Assembly: GCA_963978895.1 (NCBI GenBank)
Contig: OZ022239.1
Location: 16,071,970-16,135,969 of the forward strand
Direction of reading: 5' to 3'
From: Erpobdella octoculata
Lineage: Eukaryota; Annelida; Clitellata; Hirudinida; Erpobdellidae
DNA length: 64,000 bases
Of this stretch, positions 36,651 to 48,341 are shown in pieces. The notes beneath the pieces were generated by a model. The model saw nothing but the letters and a program-made list of their open reading frames with translations. It was not told where the DNA came from and made no database searches. The translations under genes and the position numbers were made by a program. How positions within the stretch are numbered: position 1 is the first letter of the stretch; every line of letters starts with the position of its first letter.

Positions 36651-39600
36651 AATTCGTCTAAAGGCATAGAAATACCGGGTTTCCACTTCGTGTTCCAAAA
36701 TCGAGACATGAAAAGAGGTGGTGGAGTTGGATTTTTTATTGATGAGCGGATCAAGTATTCAACAGTTGATGCTTCACTCTGGAACAGCAGTGTTACTTCA
36801 TTCGAGCTTCTTCTAATCTCAATGGATTGTCAAAAAACTGGAAATTTCTTAGTGGGTGTTATTTATCGTCCCCCGGACACAAATTTACACAGTTTCAACA
36901 TAGAATTCAGCAATTTGTTAAATTGTCTCGTCAAAAGAAATATGAATATTCTTTTAATGGGCGACTTCAATATTGATTTTCTCAGTAGAGAACAGAGCTC
37001 GTCTATGGCTGATTTTTTCAATTTACTGGCTTCTTACAGCCTTCTTCCGGCATTTACGGCGCCTACCAGGATAACTTCTAAAACTGCTTCTGCAATTGAT
37101 AACATGTTTACAAACTACCCCTTACAACATTCTATTGCTAGGATTGTGATTGATGATATCTCTGATCATCTTCCGATTTTTTTGTCAACTGATCTCGCAC
37201 CTCGCACCAATACTGAAAGAGATCAGATTTCATTTAGAAGGCTGACCAGCCTGAGACAGAAAGAGATGTTTGAACAGATGTTGGGTGAGATGGACTGGTC
37301 TGGGGTGATTGGGATGGCCGATGGTGGTGATGCGTCCTCTGCTTACTCATTATTCATTAATAAGTATCTCGAAATATATAACAAGTGTTTTCCACTGGTT
37401 AAATACACTCGTGGTCCTGCTAGATTTGATAAGGATTGGATGACGCCAAATCTCATGAAGTGCTGCAAAAAGAAAAATGCCTTATATAAAAAATACCTCA
37501 AGAGCCCGACAGTGGCCAATAAAGAAAAATTCACTGTGTACCGTAATCGCTTCAAATCAATGAAAATTGCGACAATCAAAGAATTCTATTCAAAAAAATT
37601 CAATTTATGTCAAAACAATGCTAAAGAAACATGGAAAATCATTGGGAGCCTAATGGGCAAGCGATCTTCTGTGGAGCAGTGCAGGACTTTTGATGCGGGT
37701 GACGGGAGTTATTTGACCTCTCCTACAGAAATTGTTGACTCGTTTAATAATCATTTCTCCAGCATTGGCACAGATCTCGCAAAAAATATATTAATTCCTA
37801 ATGAAACATTTGATGAATATCTTGGTAATCCCGTGGTCCATTCTTTCGATGCTGTACCTACAACACCGGACGAGATCATTGAAATATCGACACGATTAAA
37901 AATCTCACACAGCAGTGGAATCGACGGAATTGACCCGTGTATTGCAAGATGCTCTGTTCCACGGATAGCCCATATTCTTTCCTGCATAATAAACTGCTCT
38001 TTTTCTTCAGGGGTGTTTCCTGATCAGTTAAAGTCGGCAAAAGTAATTCCCCTTCACAAATCTGGCAAAAAAGATACCATTTCCAATTATCGGCCAATAT
38101 CTATTTTATGTTTCTTCTCAAAGTTTTTTGAAAAAGCTATGCACTCCAGGCTCTATGGATTTCTTGCCAGATTTTCCATCATTACCAGGAGTCAGTTCGG
38201 CTTTAGAAAAAATCACTCTACCTACATGCCGCTCGTTCTGTTGCACTCGAGGGTTGCGGAGGCTATGGATCGAGGAGACTACATCATCGGCGTGTTTCTG
38301 GATCTGGCCAAGGCTTTTGATACAGTGAATCACAAAGTCTTGCTAAAAAAACTTGAACACTATGGGGTCCGAGGGATTCCATTAATGTGGTTTGAAGATT
38401 ATTTGAGCGGTAGAACTCAACAGGTACACTACAACGAAGTTACTTCATCAACGCGGCGGGTAACTTGTGGCGTGCCTCAGGGGTCGGTGCTAGGCCCTCT
38501 CTTATTTCTTGTCTACATTAATGATTTGTGCACTGTTTCGCATCGTCTCGAATTTGTCTTGTTCGCCGATGATACCAACCTTTTTGCTTCTGGTGAAAAC
38601 CTAAAAGATTTATATGATGTTACTAATCATGAACTACTTTCCGTTTATAAATGGTTTTGTGCGAATAAACTTTCTTTAAATATAAGTAAAACCAACTATA
38701 TTCTATTCCACCATAGAAATAAATTAATTTGTTCTGATTATCAACTTCTTATTGACGATAAACCTATTGCGCGAGTTTCCTCGTGTAAATTTCTTGGAAT
38801 GTTGCTTGATGAGCACCTCTCACTGATTGACCATATTAGTTACGTCACCTCTAAAGTTGCAAAAAATTGTGGAATTCTATCTCGCGTGAGTCGATTTGTG
38901 GATAAAAATATTTCTATGATGTTGTATTACGCTCTCGTTTACCCTTACTTGTCCTATTGTAATATTGTTTGGGCTTCAAATTATCCTACACGTCTAAAGT
39001 CTCTCCACATCTTACAGAAAAGAATCATCCGAATATTATTTAACTTGCCCTTTACATCATCTTGTAAAATGAAAATGATCGAGAACAACCTACTGAATGT
39101 ATATCAAATTAATTTTTTTCTTGTTAGTATTTTCATGTACAAATATGACAACCATATGTTACCGTCGTCATTTGATAACCTTTTCACAAAATCGTCTCAT
39201 GTACATTCTCATGATGTGCGTTCTTTGCATTGCTTTCGGTCCGATTTTGCTCGAACAACTCTCAAAACATTCTCCATAAAGTGTTATGGTCCGCGGTTGT
39301 ATTCAAGTATTCCAATAACAATATCCTCATTGAAAAGCATTTCGCTATTTAAAAAATCGTTGAAATCTTACATATTATAGCTAGATTCATAATTTCAATA
39401 TCTATATACTTATGTTAACTTCGATACAGATATGTTAACTTATATATACTTATGTTTACTCCTATACACTTATGTTAACTTTTATTTCTCTGTCTCGGTT
39501 CGTATCTAAATTTTCGTTTATAGGTCGTCCAGTTAGCGGGAAGTAATTCCCTTTGGATGAACCTTTTGAGCACTTGATTTTTTTTCCTTATTTATAACTT

Positions 39601-39656
39601 CACTGTTGTTTTCTTTCGTGCTCAATAAATGTTCAAAAAAAAAAAAAAAAAAAAAA
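36651..39656 (+). mobile_element. 5'-truncated LINE (CR1/L2/Jockey-like), young copy
   Basis: A 15-bp target duplication ATATATACAAATGAA flanks it (36636-36650 and 39657-39671). The 3' end has AATAAA at 39624 and then a run of more than 20 A. It lacks the 5' part but keeps about 910 open codons with no stop, which argues for a recent insertion. Confidence 0.9.
36652..39380 (+). CDS. LINE endonuclease (partial) and reverse transcriptase
   Basis: About 909 open codons, truncated at the start. The first 190 codons are the C-terminal part of an APE endonuclease: [29 protein letters not shown] (GDFN at 36960-36971), ASAIDNMF and [10 protein letters not shown]. Then the reverse transcriptase: [44 protein letters not shown] with the first catalytic Asp, [20 protein letters not shown], and FADD at about 38562-38573 with the other two Asp residues. 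The C-terminal region holds [27 protein letters not shown] and [10 protein letters not shown]. All catalytic residues I can check in the RT are present. No natural start codon exists within the copy, since the inserted cDNA begins inside the endonuclease. It therefore probably makes no functional protein although undamaged. GVPQGS plus FADD with this C-terminus suits the CR1/L2/Jockey superfamily; I cannot pick the clade. Confidence 0.9.
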
Positions 39657-39978
39657 ATATATACAAATGAATGTCTGTGAGTTTGTCTCTTATAGAAATC
39701 CAAGAGCGGGAAAGCGACCGGGAACAAGAGAGCGGGAGAGCGACAGGAAACGGGAGAGCGACCGAGACCGGGAGAGCGACAGGGAGCGGGAGAATGACAG
39801 GGAGCGGGAGAACGACCGGGAGCGGGAGAACGACCGGGAGCTGGAAAGCGACCTGGAACGGGAAAGCGACGCGGAGCGGGAGAGCAAGCCGGAAAGGAAA
39901 CGGGAGCGAGAGCGAGAGCGAGAGAGAAGCATTAGAGAAACCTCTAAAAACCCCTGGCAACGCCGGGTACCCCGCTAG

Positions 39979-41774
39979 TAGGCTATAAATTTTTTATTGA
40001 TGAAGGAATCTCAATGTGTATTAATGGATATTCAATAACCACCAGACTACTAAAATTACTTGCAAACAATATAAAACAATAACATAAATTAAACATGGAA
40101 AGTTAAAAATAAATAAATTTTAATTTATTTAATCTTAATTTTTCATGGGATATATCAATATAATGATTATATAATTAAATAACCATTATATGTGACATAT
40201 CTTCTTGCCTAAAAAAAATTCAAAAAATGTGAATAAGCCTTGATAAAAGAAGAGGGAAAAGAAAACAGGATCAAATTAGGATACGCGACATGAAGTAATT
40301 CGGTATTTCCTATATACTGCTATTTGAGTTCTAAAAGTATAAAGGACTATGAGCTATCACTAATCAAGTAAGCCGTAAAATAACAGGTTTTTTCACATAT
40401 TCCTCATATTTCAGGATTTGTCCCTATTGCAAAAAAATTTCTTTTAAAACGACATTTTTTGAAATTATAAACATCTATATGGTTGACGAAAAAAACTTTT
40501 TGCGGCTTGGCGTCTATAGGACAACCTTGATTTAGAGCCATAGATTTAGCTCCTCCATGAATATGTATTAACATGGCTCTATAGCTTCAGAAACTCGGCA
40601 ATTGTATGTAATTTGTAAACTGCGTACTGCGTACTAACTGTATCAAAACATTTAACATATGCATGAATATTCAAGAGATAATTACGTGATATTTCATCAT
40701 ATTTCTCGCTAGTGTAATCAGGCTTAGGATCTAAACAGACCAGTGAAATAAACAAATGAAACTTTAATTGTATTTGGAACATTGTAAAACTGTTTACAGT
40801 TTAAAATTTTATATTAAAAAAATCACCGGAATTGCTAATTTACAGACTAAACCGTTGAAATATAGAGACAGTGAGCCACTATGAAACCTCCACAACTATA
40901 CAACAATAGATCTGTATGCAGTACGTATATATGCCTGGAGATCAGGGCCGGTTATTATTCATATGCATACGGTGATGGTAACCGAATGCAACGACGTCGA
41001 TCGAAACCCTCCGTGTTCTCCGTGTTGACGTGACGTTCGCTCAATACGACGTCCGAGATGCTGTCCAGTGCCCAACGTGAGACCGCTGTATTTTTTATGC
41101 TATCTAATCCCTGGGTACTGTCCTTTCTTAGAATGTTTATTTTTGATGTATGCGTCTTCCTTTTTCTCTTCTGTTTTTACACGTGACATAAAAAATTTGT
41201 TATTTACCAGTATGCATTCTATTTAACAGAACTTAATAAAACGGCATCATCCTGTTCAGACTTAAAACAAAGCCAAACATTTGGCTTTCGTGGGACACAA
41301 GTTTTTTCTTCTTTAATGACACTTTTAAATTTTGCTCAATAACATATGTGCGAGGCACTTCTGAATTAGCTGTATAAAATAAAAATTTACTTTAAGACTT
41401 GGCATAAACCGTCGTTTTATAATTACAAATTCTAGAAATTGCTCCGAGATCTTTTACAATAAAATAATCTGAGTAGAATTTTTGTTTTATCCTGACCATT
41501 GAGTAGCTACAGTTTTGAATATATTTTAGTATGATAGTTTGGAAAAATCATTTAACTGGTCTTGTACAGCAGTGTATGCATGCAGTGTACGAGCTTTGGC
41601 GATTTCTCACGTTCATTACTAAGGCATTGTATGGTATTGCTTTGATACTCTTTGAAATATGTCTGTTGGAAAACGAAGAATCTGGAAAAGAGAAGAAACT
41701 TCATAAAAATTGACAAATAAAATTATGAAAACTCAAAAAACAACAAAAATTTAAATTTAAATAAATAAACAAGT
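39979..41774. other. AT-rich DNA with one CpG-richer patch, no gene
   Basis: 40240-40350 is a copy of repeat F (GGATCAAATTAGGATACGCGA ... TAAAGGACTATGAGCTAT). 40960-41085 is richer in CpG (ACGACGTCGATCG, GACGTGACGTTCGC) than anything near it, but has no frame or fold I recognise. Confidence 0.45.
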
Positions 41775-42065
41775 GAAGCAAAAACAAAGTTTTCAAAAAA
41801 GTACTTTTATCTTTTTACCACATAAACAACAAACATATTAGCATAGACAATAAATAGTTCGACGAAAATGTCACAAATAATTATTTAATTAAATTTTGTC
41901 TAATCAATTTGAAAATTTGATAGAATGCATTGTTAATTAGTTCGGAAGTATGTTTAAATTTTGAAGTCTCTAGCTCATCGGAAAGTTAGTTTAAAATCGA
42001 TTGCAAAATTTGACGACAGACAGATAGACAGACAGACAGACAGAGAAGTCAAGTTAAGTAAAAGT
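41775..42065 (+). repeat. Dispersed repeat C copy
   Basis: Inverted relative to 26395-26680. Ends at a CAGACAGACAGACAGAC tract, then AAGTTAAGTAAAAGTG. Confidence 0.75.
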
Positions 42066-42299
42066 GTTTAAATATTGAAAAGACGTTTTTATAAAATGCT
42101 CAAAAAATTTTTTTAAATTTTTATACAACCGTGTTTTATTTTGTTTAAGCTTGTGAATTTTTTATTTTATAAATGTTATTATATTAATTTATTGAATTAA
42201 TAATTAGTTTCAAAACTTAACATTATTGACTGGTTATCAAAAAAGTTGTGTAAGATGAAGAGGGTTCATCTTACGTATTTTCGTGATATTTGTTTATTT

Positions 42300-42564
42300 T
42301 ATTGTATGTATGTATGCATGTGTATATGTATGTGGGTATGTATGTATGTATGTGTGTGTATATATGTATATATGTATATATGTATATATGTATATTTGTG
42401 CTCTTGTGACATTGTGTGTGCGTATAATTTTTTGTATCATTAATATATATGTATGTATATGTGTGTGCGTATAATTTTTTGTATCATTAATATATATGTA
42501 TGTATATGTGTGTTTGAGTGTATATATACATGAATGGGTATATGTATATGTATATGTATATGTA

Positions 42565-42629
<65 letters not shown>

Positions 42630-42660
42630 GTATATATAAATATATATGTATATATATATA
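42300..42660 (+). repeat. TATG/TATA compound microsatellite
   Basis: TATGTATG, TATATG and TATA tracts. A 56-bp segment containing GTGTGTGCGTATAATTTTTT is duplicated in tandem (about 42413 and 42462). Confidence 0.9.
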
Positions 42661-43589
42661 ATTGTTATTGGTCTTTTTCCTTTTTGGGGTCTTCAATAAA
42701 AAAGTAAGGTGATCTGGACAGAGAAATTGGAATTAACAAAAGATTTGTTAGAACCGTGCGAAATTCTACAAAGTGAGATAATTCAGTTTTTTGAGTCAAG
42801 TAAAAGATTATATTCAAGGAAGAATAATAAAGTTAAAATAAATTCGAGAAATATTGTGTTATAAATAACTTCGACTTTAACGTTACGAATCGCTAGAAAG
42901 CATATTCCTCTACGTTTACAAGTTGCTTGCCTTGCCCTCTATCGTTGTAATAAAAATCTTGGCCATCAAAGTAAATCAGGTATACCATTTTAATGAGTAC
43001 TTATTAATTTTTAAATTAATATTGTTAAAGTAAACAGAATACGACTGTATTCCAAATTTCAGATCGAGAGTATACTGGGAGCAAGGTAAAAATATAATTC
43101 TATAAACTATGTCGGGAATTCAACGGTAATGTGAAGCTAAAATAAAGCATGCTGAAGAGTAAATTGTTAGCACGCAAGGAAAAGACTTTAATAATAAAAA
43201 AATTGCACTTGAGCATGGTAAAACGTGCTGAAAATGTCGTCTTTGAAGATTTAAAAAAATATTAAAACAATGCATTCACGTTCTGTACCGTGAAACGGGA
43301 CTCTTTGGACCAATTTATACACAAGTCAACCCACGTTAAAACGTTTTTTTAACTTTCATTCTGTGTCTCTGTTTGTCCGGGTGACAAAATATGGCCACTT
43401 TTTGAAACACTTCCCATCATCCTAGCTTGCTGAAATTTGGTTATATAATAGTTATCTTAACATTGCATTCTATTATGTTTTCAGTTAAATTGGACAAAAT
43501 TTGTCTAAATTTGACTGACATGTAGAATATATATCTATATATTATTATTTTTTTTGTGTGTTTATCCGAGGTTTTTGATGTTTTGTACA

Positions 43590-43670
43590 GCGCTCTTGTG
43601 ATGACTATTCCATTGTACTGCGCTATATAAATTATCCATATTATTATTATTTATTATTATAATATAGTAG
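43590..43670 (+). repeat. LINE/SINE-like (ATT)n tail
   Basis: TGTACTGCGCTATATAAATT followed by ATTATTATT. GCGCTATATAAAT plus ATT repeats is a 3' end common to many animal LINE/SINE families. Confidence 0.45.
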
Positions 43671-43704
43671 ACCACGTCACTGCCTGTTTAATGATTCTGT
43701 AACG

Positions 43705-43745
<41 letters not shown>

Positions 43746-43820
43746 TAGTTTTGTTTTTCCTATTATTTAAGTTCAGCTTTTAATAATAATTGAAAAACAA
43801 AGTATATTTTTTTAGACAAA

Positions 43821-44660
43821 ATGTCTCTTAATATGAATGACGACGAAGATCCTGTGTCGAGAAAACGGCGTCTAGCTAAAGAAAGGCAACAGATATATCG
43901 CGCAAGACAAACTCCACAATCAAAAGCAAAAATTCGAGTTTTAGATGCAGAAGCTCATCAACAACGCACTGCACAAATGTCTGTTGTAGAATTGCAAATT
44001 TTTCATGCTTCTCATGCCGCATCACAACAACGTTATGTCTATCGACTTACTCCTCAACATCTAGAAGCTTTTCAAACTTCCATTGCTGCCTCACAACGTC
44101 ATCGAATTGAGCAAATGTCTCCCCATGAATTGCAGTTACATCGAGAAACCAATGCTGCCAAGGAACGCCATCGAGTTTTGCAAAAGTCTCCCAATGAATT
44201 GCAACTACATCGAGAAACCAAAGCTGCCTCGCAACGCCATCGAGTTGAACAAATGTCTCCCAATGAATTTCAGCTACATCGAGCTGATAGATAATGCGAT
44301 CTCCCAACTTTTAGCATGAAATCGTTTCGGTGAGGCAGTTCGTAACGAAGCAATTAACTTCAACGAAACTCAATTCGATCAACATGATTGTGGTGAATAT
44401 GATGTTTTATGTACTTCATGTCGATCAAGAAATTTTGCTGCAGAGCAACCATCAGATGGACTATTCACTTCATTTTGTCGAAAAGGCAAAGTAATGTTGC
44501 CAAACCAATTGACATTCACGGTAATACCGATTTTCTTAAAAGCCTCATGTCAGACACGTCCAATCCAGATAGACAAAATTTTCGACAACATATTCGATCA
44601 TACAACAGCGCAGTTTGTTTCGCTTCCATGGCCGCAAAAATTTTTGATTTGCTTATATAT
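43821..44660 (+). pseudogene. Helitron RepHel N-terminal remnant
   Basis: The first frame (157 codons, ATG at 43821) is basic and built of repeats of about 19 residues of the type ASQRHRIEQMSPHELQLHRE; its start reads SRKRRLAKERQQIYRARQTP. Such Arg/Gln-rich repeats precede the Rep domain in many animal Helitron proteins. After a TAG at 44292-44294 and frameshifts, later frames read FAAEQPSDGLFTSFCRKGKV (44430-44492) and FRQHIRSYNSAVCFASMAAK (44580-44640), matching the conserved N-terminal block of Helitron proteins (CC..GKV, then FR..IR.YN...AF.S.G). The HUH endonuclease and helicase are missing; the element jumps from here to its 3' hairpin. Dead copy. Confidence 0.75.
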
Positions 44661-44768
44661 AGAATTGTTTTTATGGTTATCAAATGTCATTTTGTTTTTG
44701 TTGACTATTTTTATAATAACGGGCGCCGTATTTTAAAACTTCCGTCATTTTTGACGGGCTATCTCTAG

Positions 44769-45112
<344 letters not shown>

Positions 45113-45116
45113 TAAG

Positions 45117-45310
45117 CTAGCGGGGTTACCCGGCGTTGCTCGGAGTTTTCAGAGGTTTTTTTTATCATTTTTCTCTCTTGCTCCGGTTTCCTTCCCTGCT
45201 TGCTCTCCCGTTTCCGTTCCCGCTTGCTCTCCCGTTTTCGTTCCCGCTTGCTCTCCTGTTTCCGTTCACGCTTGCTCTCCCGTTTCCGTTCCCGCTCGCG
45301 TTCATTTTTT
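45117..45310 (-). mobile_element. Helitron 3' end with minisatellite core, inverted
   Basis: Starts CTAG (45117-45120), GGGTTACCCGGCGTTGC hairpin, then units GCTTGCTCTCCCGTTTCC of 18-24 bp. Opposite in orientation to the copy ending at 45867. Confidence 0.8.
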
Positions 45311-45661
45311 CTTTTCTACTCTTTCATAACTTATTTAGCCCATAAAACGTAAAATAGATTTGCTAAAAGTTGCTTGAATCCTTCAAACGTTGTTACGTAA
45401 ACAAAATTTGAATTTTATCACGCAATGACCTTCGATGGACGTACATAGGAACTTTTGGCCTGGAAAGTTAAGAAGGGGAAAAAGTTAAGGTTTGGACTCC
45501 TCCGATTCCCGGCTCCGGGGCCCAAAAAACCTTCCGGGCCTAAAGTGCCTTATACATGATCATTGCATAAGTTTTCGAAACACTGTTTACAATTGCGTAA
45601 CAGGCATTACTTACATGACTTGCTTCCCAGTCTTGCATAATGTGACCGATTGCGCGTTATT
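45311..45661. other. Unassigned spacer between two Helitron ends
   Basis: A GC-richer segment at 45490-45550 (CCGGCTCCGGGGCCC). No frame or repeat match seen. Confidence 0.4.
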
Positions 45662-45867
45662 ACAAATTATTAAGAGATAGATGGAGCGGGAAAGCGACCG
45701 GAATCGGGAAAGTGACCGTGAGCGGGAAAGCGACCGGGAGTGGGAGAGCAAGCGGGAACGGGAAAGCGACCGGGAGCGGGAGAGAAAACGGGGAATTAAA
45801 CGGGAGCTAGAGAAAAACGATAAAAAAACTCTAAAAACCCCCGAGCAACACCGGGTAACCCCGCTAG
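45662..45867 (+). mobile_element. Helitron 3' end with minisatellite core
   Basis: Units GCGGGAAAGCGACCGGGA (45684-45800), then CTCTAAAAACCCCCGAG, hairpin, TAACCCCGCTAG (CTAG 45864-45867), followed by T. Confidence 0.82.
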
Positions 45868-45954
45868 TCCTAAATAGAATTGAAACTAAAAAGAGTAAAA
45901 TAATAATACTTAAAAAATTTTTTTTAAACCACGTCGAGCCGTTAGTGATGACGT

Positions 45955-46290
45955 AACGGTGCACGTCATCGTCGAAATGGAGATCGCAGTTCGGCGGACG
46001 TTTGTGGGTCTTTATGAGGTCACGCCGATTAAGTTGCAAATGAGTTCCTACGAACTTGCTTCCGCAACGACTTTCGCGGCTTGCCATGATTGTCCATCGT
46101 GCACGCGCACCGTATCGCCCGGCTGCAGCAACGTCAGAGGTCGCTTGATTAGATTATGCTTGTTGTAGTTGGGCAGACCGATAATGACGGTCACTTCGTA
46201 GTTGACGATGTAGAACTGGCCCTTGTAGGCAATCTTCAGCATGAGGATGCCTCTCGGTCGTTTGAGGAGCATCGGTGTAGTTCTGATGTT
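45955..46290 (-). pseudogene. Ty3/gypsy pol C-terminal tail remnant
   Basis: On the - strand: NKHNLIKRPLTLLQPGDTVR, VHDGQSWQAAKVV and, after a frameshift, NRRDLIKTHKRP. This is the small beta-rich region and basic tail after the integrase core in one group of animal gypsy elements. It lies about 500 bp downstream of a gag fragment of the same orientation, with protease, reverse transcriptase, RNase H and integrase core all absent between them. No role remains. Confidence 0.7.
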
Positions 46291-46539
46291 AGACGATATT
46301 GCTGATAAACCGAAGCAATATATAACGTAACGTAAGACATGCAGTTTGCCTCGGTCGAGTTAATTTTCAATGTTTTAGTCCAGGTCTTCGTTGTAGTGGA
46401 ATATATCTGAACGCTGTTAATATAGATGTTGTCGAACGACTGGGACTGGCAATGGCTGTTCGGAGACTTTGTTGTTTCCGGTGTATAGACTTTGATCGTA
46501 ATCGTGGCTGCCGTCCAATTGTGATGCAAAATTTTTCAG

Positions 46540-46745
46540 AAGGAAACTGTAGGCTTATTGGTAATTGTGACTTTATCGACACAACTTGGAAAGATAAACC
46601 CGCGGAGTCGACAAAGCCGCGAAGGAGTCGATGACCACGCGACTGATGGCATGTCCATCGAATCGTTTGCAGGTTTATTGATTCTTTCGCGAGTTTGTCC
46701 ACTTTCCAAGTTGAGTCGATAAACTGACAACTCTTGATAAACCTA
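46540..46745. repeat. GTCGATAAACTCGCGAA repeat with inverted ends
   Basis: The left end (GTAGGCTTATTGGTAATTGT ... CAACTTGGAAAG) and the right end (other strand: GTAGGTTTATCAAGAGTTGT ... CAACTTGGAAAG) are inverted over about 45 bp. The middle holds the same CGCGAAGGAGTCGA units as 11395-11720. It lies inside the gypsy remnant. Confidence 0.8.
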
Positions 46746-46804
46746 CCTAGAACCTTCTCGAACCTTTTCGGCATGCACGCACTCAACGTTCTTTGCTCGG
46801 ACAC

Positions 46805-47178
46805 TCACCTGACGCGTGAGTGGCCACAGTTGCTAACGGACGACCTGGTGCTCTTGTGCCGCAATGCTCTAAGCTTTGCGGGCTGGTTGTTGAGACGCTT
46901 TGAATTATCTTGTGGCTGCACAGCGCAAACGTTTGAAGTAGATGCCGTTTGCATTGGTCGTTGATCAGCGTTGAATGTTTTGATCTGTTCCCGTGTCGCC
47001 TCCGCAGCTCGGCAGATGGCGATCGCTAGCTCGGCCTCGCGCAGTAGTCGTTCTTTAAAACGAGAGTCTTGGCACGTAAAGACGATGTGGTCGCGAATCA
47101 TGTTGTCCTCCTCCTTGAAATCTCAGTTTTTTACGAGATGACGCTGACGAGTAACAAATTGGTTGATCAACTCACCAG
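46805..47178 (-). pseudogene. Ty3/gypsy gag fragment
   Basis: On the - strand the frame reads INQFVTRQRHLVKN, an in-frame TGA, then DFKEEDNMIRDHIVFTCQDS, RFKERLLREAELAIAICRAA and REQIKTFNAD. This is the capsid C-terminal region of gag in a widespread animal gypsy group, just before the expected zinc knuckle, which is missing. It would form the virus-like particle shell in an intact element. This copy is truncated on both sides and carries a stop. Confidence 0.75.
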
Positions 47179-47304
47179 TAGACAATTGCAATGCTGAAAT
47201 AAAAGTAACAATCTCGAAGTTTATTTTAGTAAAAAAAATTACATCCAGGGACATAAATTCAGCATTTTCCAGGGGGGGGGGTAAAATTTCTCAGCCATTA
47301 TATA

Positions 47305-47345
47305 GCTTACTGACAGGGTTACCCGGTGTTGTTCGGATTTTTTTT
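47305..47345 (-). repeat. Eroded Helitron 3' end
   Basis: GGGTTACCCGGTGTTGTTCGG preceded by CTTACTGACA where CTAG-CGG is expected. Confidence 0.55.
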
Positions 47346-47724
47346 GCTTAATTTTTTTTCTTCTTTGCCAATGAAACATCAAATAAATAACAGATGTTTT
47401 TTAATTTTTCAAAATTTTCTCATCAATGAAGTCTACCTGCATGCCAAATGTTGTTCCTGCGGCTTGGATGTGATAAGCAAATGATCTCACACACATTACC
47501 TTTTATATCGATATAATTACGTAGGTACAAGCAGGGAGGGGTCGAAAGATACACCCCCCACCAGAGTATCAATTGATATTTTTTGGGGAGAATACCTGGT
47601 TTTTGGAAAATGAACGTAGCTTTTTTAGGAAAAGAAAGTGGAAGTCTTTGAAAAAAAATGGAAAAATACATACGAATAACCTTCGCCGCCGATTGTTTTT
47701 TGGCACAGAAAACAGCTAAACTAT

Positions 47725-47727
<3 letters not shown>

Positions 47728-47758
<31 letters not shown>

Positions 47759-48116
47759 TGTATGTATGTATGTATGTATGTATGTGTGTATGTATGTATG
47801 TATGTATGTATGTATGTATGTATGTATGTATGTATGTGTGTATGTATGTATGTATGTATGTATGTATGTATGTATGTATGTATGTATGTATGTATGTATG
47901 TATGTATGTATGTATGTATGTATGTATGTATGTATGTATGTATGTATGTATGTATGTATGTATGTATGTATGTATGTATGTATGTATGTATGTATGTATG
48001 TATGTATGTATGTATGTATGTATGTATGTATGTATGTATGTATGTATGTATGTATGTATGTATGTATGTATGTATGTATGTATGTATGTATGTATGTATG
48101 TATGTATGTATGTATG

Positions 48117-48160
<44 letters not shown>
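47728..48160. repeat. (TATG)n then (TA)n microsatellite
   Basis: About 98 TATG units (two carry a G for A) to 48120, then TA to 48160. It remains open in three frames and is not coding. Confidence 0.97.
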
Positions 48161-48162
<2 letters not shown>

Positions 48163-48169
<7 letters not shown>

Positions 48170-48328
48170 TTATCTATAAGTTGTATTCTATTTCCTATTT
48201 AGTTATGTCATAAAAACAAAGCAGATGTAATTTCATATATAATTAACAAAAGATCTAATAAGTGTTTAGCAACCACAATAGTTAGATTAAAATTATTGTC
48301 ATTTAATTAGAATAATAAAGATATAACA
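48163..48328 (+). mobile_element. Gypsy element 5' LTR, right part
   Basis: TAAGTTGTATTCTATTTCC to GATATAACA, immediately before a primer-binding-like TGGCGACCAGGATG (48331). Positions 48176-48300 recur at 54047-54165, as expected of LTR sequence. The left limit is hidden in the TA tract. Confidence 0.6.
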
Positions 48329-48341
48329 ATTGGCGACCAGG

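Larger units (their letters stand above)
36478..39978 (+). mobile_element. Helitron interrupted by a LINE
   Basis: The left part is a TA tract ending ACAAATGAA (36478-36650). The right part resumes at 39657 with ACAAATGAATGTCTGTGAG, then 18-bp units GGGAGAGCGACAGGGAGC (39705-39920), CCTCTAAAAACCCC, hairpin CTGGCAACGCCGGG and CTAG at 39975-39978. The LINE between them duplicated 15 bp on insertion. Confidence 0.75.
43330..44768 (+). mobile_element. Decayed Helitron, second family
   Basis: Holds the N-terminal part of a RepHel protein and ends with hairpin CCGTCA-TTTT-TGACGG (44742-44757) then CTATCTCTAG and T. The same end is inverted at 54952. The left limit is uncertain. Confidence 0.65.

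Noticed and set aside
39622..39988. SR-rich or RERESDRE-rich proteins
   Set aside because: Readings of the Helitron 18-bp core on both strands. Same for 17065-17322, 23018-23298, 45611-45956, 51420-51809 and 58910-59245.
47658..48213. MYVCMYVC frames
   Set aside because: TATG microsatellite.
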